This document shows positions 51,401 through 63,400 of a stretch of DNA of 64,000 nt, piece by piece. This DNA comes from Chaetorhynchus papuensis (taxonomy: Eukaryota > Chordata > Aves > Passeriformes > Rhipiduridae). The translations under genes were made by a program, and so were the position numbers. Within the stretch, counting starts at the first letter, position 1; the number at the start of each line of letters is the position of its first letter. The notes under the pieces are model-generated. The model worked only from the letters and a program-made list of their open reading frames with translations. It searched no databases and was not told where the DNA came from. Location: assembly GCA_013396525.1 (NCBI GenBank), contig VWYX01000202.1, positions 310,001 to 374,000 on the forward strand. The letters are read 5' to 3'.

Positions 51401-54400
51401 CTCTGCTGTTACCTCTCACGTGAGGATACATACAGAATAAACCCAAAATAATTCTATATGAGTAAAATTAGAAAAGGTAATAACTCAGGCTCAGATCTAA
51501 AATACAAATATTTTATGAAAATACATCCCAACTTTTACACTCCAACTTTTTGCCTCTTCTGTCCAGTGCATATGTTTGGTCTGTGTTTTGATCAAGCAGA
51601 AACCCCGAGAGCTGTTTGCTGTGCTCTCTGCAGAAGGCGTGGAAACAGCCTGAAGGATTGAGAGGCCTTTTGTGTGTGTACTCAACCACAAGGCCACTAC
51701 AGCCAGTGTTATTTGATATACCGTTCATATGGCAAGCTTGTAGTTCTTAATTGCTCTAAAATTGAAGAGAATGAAATGGCCTCTCTAATTTATGAGTAAG
51801 ATTGCTAAATTGAGAGAGGATTGATGATGCTTGAGCTGACTGCTGTGTGTTTAACAGAAGCATGTATAGGCTCCCCTGCAGTCTGCAACTGATTACTATA
51901 AAATAATTGGTTTTGTACTTTATTTTTTTTTAGAAGAATAATCCTGATTTCCCCTTCATTCTCTTTAAGAGAGAAGGCAATGATTTCCCCAAACCTGATT
52001 TGTTTCACCAGTTTGGCTATTACATTGTACTACCACCTCGCCAAAGCTCAGGAAGTCTCAGTATTGATCCAATATGCGAGACTGCCAGGGTCACACGTTT
52101 GTGTCGTGCTTCATTTCTAACAGAACCTTTAAATCTGGAAATGAGACTTAGTCAAAGGCTGTCTTAGTACTGAGAAAGATGCAGCTTTAACCTGCTTTGA
52201 CTTTGAATCATCACTTAATTTAAATTTAAGTTAAAATTCCTTTAATCCTTTTTATTAATGGGGTTTTTCTTTCTTTTTTTCTCCTCTTGAACTCTTCTTT
52301 ACAATTTGTGTTTCCCTTTAATGATCCCTTTCCTCTTCATTCTCTGTGCATAGATGGCTGATAGTGCTGTAGTAGTGCTCCATACAGGTGGAACATGGAG
52401 TAAGCTCCGAGTTTGCTGCTTAGCTTCAGGGAGTATATGGGATGTTAGGGTTATTTCTATGCTAGTGTTTGTTATGCACTATTTTCTTTTTGACTGTAGG
52501 AATTTAGCATGATAAGGTATCACTTCCTAGAGCGATGGCTTCATCTGCCATTTGTCCCTGCTAGTGTTGTTTGTTGAGTGCAGTCTCTTCCTATCTCAGT
52601 CTTGTCACTTAACAACACTTGGTAACAGAGGTGGAAGAGGAAAAATAATGTGTGTGTGTGTGCGTGGGCAACAAAATAATTAGTTTGAATTTCACATTTA
52701 CTTTATATTAGTCATACATGTTTTTCACTTTGCTAAATGCACATTCAGAAAGCATGTTTTATGTCATGCATTAGTTTTGTATGAATTATTTGTATATTGA
52801 TAGACAAACGCCTTCAAAAGGGAAAAGCTTTTCTGGTCCTGGAACAGCAATAGCACCATCCAGATGCCCTATTATGTAGTGAATAGGCAGAAAAAGAGGC
52901 TGCTGTGATTCAGAAAATGCTTTCTTATGAATTATTTGCTTCACTGTCTTGCATAGCCAAAATTATGTGAAATGTGCTGATTTAAAAAAAAAAGGATGAA
53001 AAATAATTGGATTAAATAAGTGGATGAAAAAATGAATGTAGCAAAAAGGTGGGAAATGAACAGGGTGGTACAGTGCATTTTTACACTCTGTGTCTGCAAA
53101 CCCTGTATCAGTGTTCTGTCCTTCCAGGATTATGCCACAGGTCTAGAGCTCAGAAATTTTCCCCTTCAGTTTCTTTCCTTTGCACTATATTCATACTAGT
53201 TCTCCAAAATCTCTTTTCCAGCAATTCCATAGAATTCCATACCTGTGTTTGGGAACTAGCTCCTCTATAGTTGATGAGATAATTGTCACTAATCTTTCTG
53301 TGCTGTCTGAACAGCTACCTTAGATCTTCTTTATGATAGAAACAGCTGTTTTTACAGTGAAGAGTAATAATAATAATATCCTGCTGGTTTTATCCTAGCA
53401 CTGTTATCTTTGTGTCCACCTCCCACTGAGACTTACCTTTGCCTCTTTTTCCCCTCCTTGGAGGCATGGTTGGTTCCAGTGAGAGGTGGCTGAAGCGAGA
53501 TAGACTTTGTGATAGATTTGCTGACCCACCAGACACATGCAGTAAACTCAAACTGAAAGAAGGAGTCACAAGCATATTAAAAAAAGAACCCGGAAGGGTC
53601 AGAAGGGAGATTGCTTGGTTTGGATCCTCACCTTTGGTGGGTCTGTGCTCTTCTATCAGTGAAGAGTGGGTTTGGCATTGCTGAGGCATGGAGGGAGATG
53701 ACCTTAGGAGAACATGGGACAGCAGATGACCCGTAGTGATATTTTAGTGATGGACAGCAAAAGAAGGTGATCCTCTTGTTAAAGCATACAGTCCTGTGTA
53801 TTATGTCAGTAATGAAAATAACCGAATCTTAAATATTGTGTTCATGACAGCTTGCACAATGAAAAATGGGAATGCTGCTTTAATTCAGTCAGAGCTCTCA
53901 TTAGCTTCTGGTAGTTGTGGGGGAGTGTTTGTGTTGCTCTTAGCGGTAGCTTTAAAATGAGAAACTCTTCCTCCAGCAGTGTCACTGGCTGCCTCAAACA
54001 CACCCGTTGTACTGGAGACTTGGACACGTTCTCTGAAACATCACTCAGAACCACTTTAATAACACTACTTCATGCACTTCAGGGGCAATTGCAGCGTAAG
54101 CCAAAAGCATTAGTGCAGCAATTGAGCATTTAGTGTCTCTTAAGCTCTTCTTTCATCTGTGCTCCAACATGTACAAAGAATGTATTTTGTGAAGGAAGCT
54201 CCCATTTTTCTCAACAAATCCCCAGACAATGGAAGCTGTAAAATGTTTTCATTTTCTTTTTTTCCCCCTTGTTAAAATCACAGAAACACCAGCCTCTAAG
54301 GAATGAGCTAATGGTTGTACTACCCAGAGTTTTACCCTAAGCAAAGCCTAGAGGTATCTGAATGGCAGTAGACTAGGAGCCTGCATGTGTGAGACAGACT

Positions 54401-57400
54401 GGCATCCGTGGTGCATGGTGTGCTTCCGACTGGCGCTTGTGGCTCCTTCCCATCGTCCATCTCTGACCTGCACGGTGTGTCGAGTGTTGTGTTTTTACAG
54501 CATGTGGAATTCTTGTAGCTGTGTGGACAATGAATGGATGCAATGTTTGTTGCACAGAACGGTCAAGGGGGCAGTGGAAAAATCCCTGTATTTGTTACTC
54601 CTGTTATAAGGGCTTTTCTCTATTGCAGGTCCTTCAGTAGCATTTCTGCGACTCCCCATTGTGCTGGTTCTATTTTAGTGGCTAGAAGTAGGCCTGACAC
54701 TGTTCTGTCTCATCTACTCTTATTTTCACTTCCAGCAACCTGACATTCCCATCCCACATCAGGCATGATCCTGTGATAAAGCAGTAAAAAAAAAAATTGG
54801 AAGTAGTTCTATACCTTTCTCAGGAATGTCCCCAATCTGTCAAAATCTACCTGTTGGTTATATGTGGAACTACAAAAAATTTAGCACAAGAGAAATTCCA
54901 AACAAAATGAAATGTTTTTCTCCCTTTTAAAGAAAAAGAAATCAACAATTTACCTTGTGTTAGAAGCAGGCTCTGTGTAGATGGCTCTCTGCATCTTTTA
55001 AGTTTTCCAGTGGGACATTGTATTGCTGTGCAAGGTAACACGGAAAACCCAAAATCCATAAATAAAACTTTTCTATAGTGACTCTAGCTCTTCTCATCTG
55101 ACCAAACTCCCAAATTTGTCTTCAAACCATAACATGCTGGGGTTTTTGTGTAAATAGGTGGTAGCCCTACTGGTGGAGTATGAATTGTACTCATGCATTC
55201 CAGAATGAAATTTGATTTTTTTAAAATATCCAAACCCAGTTTTCTAAGAAATTGCATTTTATCAAATAATTAGAAAATTATATTGAGAATCTAACAAAAC
55301 TCCAAAAATCCCTGAGGCATCCAGTCAGAATTGGCTTTATATTTCTGAGTCATAAATAATTTTCTTCAATAAGATGTATTTGCTTGTGAAATATTTAAAA
55401 TATTTAACTTAAAATACAGCTGCTTGCAGGTACAGAGTAGTGATATTTGCACCTTGGAATAGGTACATGTGGTCACATTTGTTAGTGTCTGCTGGTATTT
55501 TACCAACAGCAGCACTGTGAAATACGACTCTGTGAAGAACTCTTAGGTAGCCAGTTTAATTAATAGTGAACTCAGCATGATTTGGTGCTTCACGTGGGAG
55601 AAAGGCTTTTTCTCATTGTGCCTCTTGAGCAAGAGCTCTATTTACATACGTCGTTTGGCACGTATGTGGAACTTAACCGAGGGAATCGGTGATGTGCTCT
55701 GGATCTCACTGCGTGCCCTGATTTTGCAGCTTCCTGGTGAGTTTCATGGTGGACGCTCGCGGCGGCGCCATGCGGGGCTGCCGCCACAACGGGCTGCGCA
55801 TCATCATCCCCCCGCGCAAGTGCACGGCGCCGACGCGCGTGACGTGCCGGCTGGTGAAGCGCCACAGGCTGGCCACCATGCCGCCCATGGTGGAGGGAGA
55901 AGGACTGGCCAGCCGCCTCATCGAAGTGGGACCCTCTGGGGCTCAGTTCCTTGGGTAAGGGCGGCCGCGCGGCCCGAAGGGAAACCTTCGGCCTTTTGTT
56001 GTGTTTGCGTTGCACTGAAATGGTTCCTTTGGCAAACTTGAACTGAGAAAGATCTCTATAGCTTGTGGTAGCAAACAGAGCAATCGCGTGAAATGCAGAG
56101 CAGCTGTCAGTGAACGATTCGCAAAGCTGTTACACCTTCTTGTTCAAAGTGGGTCCTTGAACCGCCAGCGATGGTTAATGTGCTTCCTTGGATATAATTA
56201 CTGCTCAGCATTGTGATATTACAGCGGGAAAAGACTTTTGCAGCCAGAAAAGGCAGCTCTTACTATATTAAAAAATTAATAGTACTAGGCTGATCTAAAC
56301 CCCAAATGTGAAGCTTGCTTTATTCGCAGCACAAGGTACAGGAGCTTATTTTAGAGGCTTGTGTTGTGGTATCAGTAATTTGGACTATCAGGGAAGCACA
56401 GTGCCATTGATTTTTCTGGGGTTGAAATTGCTAAATTAAGCAGTAGGACAACTCTGGAATTTTTTGGCCGTTTCTTTCTTCCTATGATGCAAAGCCCATA
56501 GAAAGATCGGATTTGTGTCTGCTGCTGAGCTCATTTTAGCAATTTTCAGCTGAAAGCAGCAGTGATCTGCACTTTTGAAAATTTGTTTTACCAACTATTC
56601 TTCCTATCAACTGCGACATCCAAAAGTGGATGATTGAAGGAACCCCTTCTAATGCAGTAAATAACTTCATTCAGAAACTGTAAAAAAAGTGACTGTAAAC
56701 AGCAATCCCTTAAATCCATTTGGAAACAACTCAGTTGCTTTAAAATCCTGTTTTAACAGGCAGTCATCAGAGCCACCATCTTTGTTAGTGCTACCACTTA
56801 TTCTTTTCACATCTTGGTCACTTCTAAAAAGAAGGAGAAAGAAATCTAAAGAGCAGAAGAAATACTGTGCTGTCACATTCAGTCTTCCCATTATCTTTGT
56901 CACACACAAATGGATTTTAAGTATGTCTCCCATTCTTTTTTAATGGTTTTCCTATCTGATGAGAGTGTCTCCCATGCAAGACAAACATGTAGTGTAGTTT
57001 ACTCATTCTCAGATCTTTGTGCCCTTCCTGCAAGCGTTTTCCAAGGCGTTGTGCTGGCAGTGAGATCAGAAAATCACTGTACTGTTTGCAGAAGTGCATT
57101 CTCATGTCCAGATCCTGCTCCCATTGAGTACACAGCCAAAATCCCCACAAGAAAGAAAAGATCCTAAATTAAAAAGACTCATTTTCTGATTTGGGTCACC
57201 AAATTGTCATGGCTAGGACGGAACCTTATTCAGTGTACAGCCTAATTCCACTCTGTGGACCAGACAGTGGCACTGGCGTTCTGGCACAAAAAATACATAA
57301 AGTTTATTTATGTTCTTTCTTTCACTGCTGCTTTGGATGTACTCAGTAAACTTCATCTGCCTACGGCTCCTCCCCCACTTAATGAGGGAGAAAGCTTGGT

Positions 57401-60400
57401 CAGCCGAATCCTTCAGCTGGGGCCTCCTGGGACCAAATTCCTTGGGTAGGAGAGACTTGAAACAAATTGATGGATGCTGACCTCCCCATTCTTCTCCTCC
57501 TTCTGCAATATGATTTTTTTTATGTCATTATGCCCATGATATTGTCCCTTTCTGTCATTTGAAATTTTGTACACTTAACCCTTAGTGGACCATTTTTCAA
57601 CCTTTGTGGTTTGTGGTTTTGTTTTGGTGGTATGTTTGTATCTTTTTCTTCAAGTACTGTGGCCTTCATTTTTGTTTTGGCATGAAATCTTCCTAGTTCT
57701 GTGCTTGATGTCTGTAGCAAAGCAACCTGGATTGGGACCACAAAAAAAAAAAAGAATCTACTGTAAATTTTAAACTGTTTTTTTTGTCTCAAGGACCGAT
57801 CAATCAATAAGTTATATGTTGGATACCACCAGTGTGATAGAACACATGGCATTTACTACGTACATGGTAACCTGTGTGAGTCCTCTAATTAGAGAAGTGT
57901 ATCTGCAAATATCTTTATATCTTCTCTCTTATTTCTAAGAGTATGTATGTATATGTATATCTCAATACAGATATATTATATGTACACATGTGCTGTATAT
58001 GTGTGTATATATATGGGTGCATACGCTGATGCAGATGTTGACTTGCAAGGCAACAAGGCAAATTCTTCTCTCTTATACTGCAGTAGAAACCCAGACAATC
58101 TCCTCAGACTTCCTGTATCTCTCCCAGGGTGTAAATCAGGAATAAATTCATTGGAATATATAGAATTAGAAAGCAGTGAAATTGGCACAGGACACAATTG
58201 CCTTCAGATTGCAATGAAATTATTCTGATTTGCACTAGTATAAGTGAGATCAGAATTTGTCCCACTATTCCTATACATTACAGTAGATTCTCTTTGAAAT
58301 GAAGTTACACACATGTTAACCCAGACAGTAGTGACAACTAAAATGAGCATGAGTTTTTGATGGATTTGCAAAAGCAATCACCAAATTTCCAGATAAGCAC
58401 TATTATCTTACCAAATCTCATTCACACTGTGGAAAGAGGTGAATGCACTTTTTCATCTGTCCTTCGGCACTTACTGGGTCCCTGTAAAAATCTAGTCTGT
58501 GTTAGTGGCCTACTAGTTTAGGATTATGCCAAAGTATTCCAGCCAAATAGGTAGAATTCCAGGTCACTTTGTGGCAGACTGAATAGAGTTGCTGTTAATA
58601 CTGTTTCTTCCTCTCTCCTGTGTGCATTTAATGCCCTGTGTTGCTGTGCCAGGCCCGTGATTGTGGAGATTCCCCATTTTGCTGCCCTGCGTGGCAAGGA
58701 GAGAGAGCTGGTGATCCTGCGCAGCGAGAACGGGGACAGCTGGAAGGAGCATTTCTGTGAATACACTGAGGATGAACTGAACGAAATCCTGAATGGGATG
58801 GATGAAGGTATCCAGTGGCATTTGGTTTCTTACCCTGCTCCCGTGTTACTTCTGTTCCTGAGGGTAGCAGCTTTTACTGTGGCGCTCAGTTCCCTTGCAT
58901 GGGCTGCTGAAGCAGTGGAACAGGATGTCTCCCTTTGTGAAGCTGAGAATAGACTCCAGACTTGTGTTTTCTCCTGTTCCTCCTTGTAGTGTTAAACGAA
59001 AAGCTTCCATAGCAAACATCTTTCCAAAACAAGGCAATTACCATACTGATCCTTTCGGAGCAGCTCTGTGTGTGGGAGGAAATGTCAGTCATGGCTACTC
59101 TTGCTTTCTGAGAGAACAGAACAGCCTCGGGCTGTCTGGGAGCTGCAGAAGTTGTTATTAATTTGGGTTTTTTCAAAAAACCTCACAAATCCCAAAGTAA
59201 ACAAGCCAACTCACAGCATTAAAGCTGAGCTCATATTTTGGTACTGTTTCAAAGTTTAGTTTCATTGATGCTAGTTCAGGACATTGTAAATACGGGAGGT
59301 AGAAGGGGCGGAAGCCAATCCCTTTGCTTGTTTGGCTGCTGATTTTGGAGCTGTTGTCAATGTGTTCTGTTTGCTGCCTTAAGCTCCCTTCAGTTCGTGG
59401 CTCTGTCTGTCATCTGTCCTTTGTAGTTTAGCTGAACACGGGGGTGTGTTTCTTTTTCCCGTTACTTCTAGACAAAATACTTTGTGTAAGTTGCACCAAA
59501 CTGTGAAAAGCTTGAGTGCATTTTGAAGGTTGCTGTACTGTTTCTACGAAACTCTCTGCTCTTTTGTCCATTCCCTCTTTTGCACTCAGTACTTGACACT
59601 CCAGAGGAGCTCGAGAAGAAGCGGATCTGTCGCATCATCACCCGGGATTTCCCTCAGTACTTCGCGGTGGTGTCCCGGATCAAACAGGACAGCAACCTCA
59701 TCGGGCCCGAGGGAGGGGTGCTGAGCAGCACTGTGGTCCCACAGGTGCAGGCAGTCTTCCCGGAAGGGGCTCTCACCAAGCGGATTCGTGTTGGCCTCCA
59801 GGTACAGTGAAGCATTCACAAAGATGAACTTGGTTTTATTTTTGGTGAAAAATCACCTTTTTTGAATGGAGACCCAGCATATTCAGCTTATTGTGTTCTG
59901 TGTTGTCTACAACACTTTTAGTAAAAATAATAAAAGAAAAAAAGTCCATGCAAAGGACAAAGCAAGAGGTAAAGCTCTGGGTTTTCTGGTTAGTTCAGAG
60001 TCTTGTCTATTAACTGTCTGTATAGTTTTGGGAAGCAATTTTGGTGATGATGCTGATATTAGTGTAGGTCACAGAATTTCCTAAATACTTCTTATGAAAG
60101 ACATCAGAGAAGTACAAAGTGCTGCAATAATTAAATGTGCTGCTATTATTAAATGTATAGATTTTTCAGTGTGAAGGAACCAGAATAACAGTTACACTCC
60201 TCAGAGACATGGAAGTCTTTCTCCTGTCTCCATCCTGTCCTCCTGCTGCATGCATCTGTAATTTACCTTGTCCAGGAGACTGTGCTTGTTGAAATGTCCT
60301 GGGATTAGCTGAATAGCACAGTAAAACAGCCAGAGTTTGTTCTCAGGGGGAAAAAAGTGACCAGGTTATCATTTGCTACTGGGTAAGTGAATTTAAATTA

Positions 60401-63400
60401 ATGCTGTAAAAATCTGATAAGCACCAAGAAAGGGGATAGGAAGAGGAGGCAGGTATGGGAAAGGTAAAAAAGTGAGGTCTCCCCTTCTCACTGGCAGGCA
60501 GTTCTTCCATCTGCTGATTTTTATGGGAAATTGTGCCATTTGAAAAGTTAAGGGGTTTGTGGGCAATATATAGACCTAGTTCTTTACATGCCATTAGACT
60601 GTTTTCAGTAACTGCTCTGTTATTTTCTGTTGCTTTGGAAAGGCTCAACCTATGCACACTGAACTTACCAAGAAGATTTTGGGCAACAAGGCTACCTTCA
60701 GCCCCATCGTCACATTGGAGCCCAGGAGAAGGAAATTCCATAAGCCCATCACGATGACGATTCCCGTGCCCAAGGCCTCCAGCGACGGGCTCATGAATGG
60801 CTATGGAGGCGACACGCCCACTCTAAGGTTACTATGCAGCATAACAGGTAGGCTGCCAGTCCTGGAGCTCTCCCTGTGCATCCTGAAACTGTCAGTCCCT
60901 GGGGGCTGGAAATGCTGAACTGATTACACCCAGGGGAAGCTGGGTGGAAACCTGACTGGGGCGAGAAGCTGTGAAAAGAAACTACTTTCCAAACAATTCC
61001 TTTGTAGCATAAATAACATTTGTTGTTTGCACTAACGAGAGATGTGTAATACAATCACAGACGTTGGGTCTGGTGGTTTTTTTGCATTTTCCTTACAGTT
61101 TGTTTCTTGGGAACCAACATACCTCTGGCAGAGTAAGTGTAGTACAGACTTAATGTTGCAGGATGCTTGGGAGGAAAATACCAGAGTTAAACACTTTGCT
61201 TGCCATGACTCCAATGTGTTTAGCATCGCCTTCAGTCTCCATTAATAGACAGAAATGAGCTGCAAGCATTTAATTTAATTAATTAATTTAATCCTGTGCT
61301 ACAGAACTCAATACTTAATAATCATTTGGGGACTTGGTCTTTTCAGGGTAGGCCCATCCAGTCCTACTAGCATTAGTGGTATGACCCAAGGAGAGGGCGT
61401 ATCTGGGGTTATTACTGGTTTCACAGCAATTAAAAACTGTAAAATATTTCTTAGAAGCCAAAAGTTGCAGACTTGCTTGGTTTTGATTTTATTTTTAAAC
61501 CTCTATCATTTCAGGAGGAACCACCCCTGCGCAATGGGAAGACATCACCGGGACAACACCACTGACATTTGTTAATGAATGTGTTTCCTTCACGACAAAT
61601 GTGTCTGCCAGGTACTTGCACAACCAAGCTGGACTTTTACAGGGATAGTCTCAAATTCATGGCTTTGTTCCACAAATATTCCTGATAACTATTTTAGTTT
61701 GGAGAGTGGAACGAACAGAGATATTGATTATGAGGCAAATTTCCGTAGAAACAGAAGTCCCTTTTTTGGGTACCTCATTATACGTCTTGTAAGAGATATT
61801 TCTTCCAGACTATCCAAAACTGAGAAGTCAGGCAGAAAGGGCCTGTAGGTGTACAAAGCTGGGGTCTAGAAGCGTCTCTTCCATACGTCTGTTCTTGTGA
61901 TGAGATTTAACTGCTCTCTTACTGAAAACAGACTTTTATTTTAAAAAAAGAATAATATATAGGTACGTATGTATTTTAGTTTGTATCCTGTCCGTGATGT
62001 GTATCACAGAAATGCCCAAAAACCATCTCCTCTTAACAGGAGATGCAGTTCACGACCTGGAAAGTATTCCATCTAAGCTGTGTAGTCCAGCAAACAGTTA
62101 AAGAATCATGGATAACTAGCCCATGAAATTCAGTGCAAACATTCGGTGTCTGGAGCAGTTATTACTGTTAGATTAGGTTTGTTATTTATTGAAATAGTGT
62201 GTTCGGTGTTAAAATGAGATCAGCTCTTGCAGTCCAACCTCCAGTCCAGCATTAGGTGAAATAAAGCATTTGGTTTTTATCCTTTCCCAGCTGAGAGCGG
62301 GCTGTTTTCCCGTTAAGCTGGCTGCTTTGCTGATGCATGTTTCTGTTTGGTGTAACTGAATGTTCCTCTGTAACAGCAGTGACCGCCAGAGGGGGATCTT
62401 ACAGAGCATTCAGTCCAGGGCTGCTGCTGCAGAGGTCTGTGCAAAGGCAGGAATTAAAGGCTAATTTAAGAACCACGTGTGGAAACAAGATGCAGACTTT
62501 GAGAAGTCCAAGTTCCTAAAATTGTGAAGTCCCCGGCACAGCTACACGTGATAGACAGAATGAGGGTGGCACTTTATGGTCCTACAGTCCATATCTGTAG
62601 TGGATCTTTCCAAATCCTGATGATAGAAAATTGATTACTATTGTTGATATTCTGTGATACGGGCACGGTCCCATGTAGAGATTTTCATGGACTCTGCCTC
62701 TTCTTTTTAGTCTAAATGAGTGTTCAGCTACCTACTTTGCCTCAAACATGATTTGAAATGCTGGCAAAGTTAAAAAATGGGATTTTTCATCTAATTTCTG
62801 ACTCTGTGCTAGTCACAGTAATTTTTTTATATCTAGTTATGTCAATAATGATGGACAACAATTTTGCCATTCATAAAATGAATTCTGTCCAAAATGAGCT
62901 TGGGAAAGAGATACATTTGTCATGTGAATTACACTGCAGACTTGGAGGCACAGTGTTTGTTTTCCATTTCCTGAGCTGCAGCTTTTAAAAGATTTAATAT
63001 CTGTTGGGGCTTTTTAGCCCCTGGTGTTTGACAGCAAATCGCTGAGGCATCTGGTGGTTTCTCAGAGGATGTGGCCTCTCCAGTTGGAGTCCAGCACAGC
63101 ATAACTCTCCCACGCAGGAAAAGGAAAGGATCAGTGTGCAGAGCCTTTCTGTAGCACACATGCTTTCCCTCTTGCAAATGTCAGCAGCCTGGGGTTTTGA
63201 GCAGTGCGTTTGTTAAGCAGTGTAAAGATCAGCACAGCACGAAATCTTCTGTTACTCAGCTGCAGATGAGTAAGTGCAGAGCAGCCACACTCCAAAGGTG
63301 TGCTTTGGGCTTGTAATGCCATGTAATCCACTGTGAGGAGTAACCCCCCTGAAAAGAAATGGCATCAGCTCCACAGAGAAACTCAAGTGGTAGCTGGGAA

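Larger units (their letters stand above)
45433..55729 (+). other. Longest intron (10.3 kb), with one optional 36-nt exon
   Basis: Donor GTGAGT, acceptor gccctgattttgcag. Besides the 36-nt exon at 49778 I found no supported exon. It also holds a 14-bp direct duplication (47443-47470), a short TG repeat (52649-52662) and a small CpG-richer patch near 51060-51300. Open frames through the region, such as 50997-51370, have no recognised domain. Confidence 0.7.
55955..58652 (+). other. Intron (2.7 kb) with an optional 99-nt exon
   Basis: Donor GTAAGG, acceptor gttgctgtgccag. It contains the optional exon at 57347, a GC-rich hairpin (55971-55993) and a TA/TG-rich stretch (57941-58014). Confidence 0.8.

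Noticed and set aside
54297..54330. Possible exon after a pyrimidine tract and AAATCACAG
   Set aside because: In the required phase it reads into a stop after a few codons, and it lacks a good donor.
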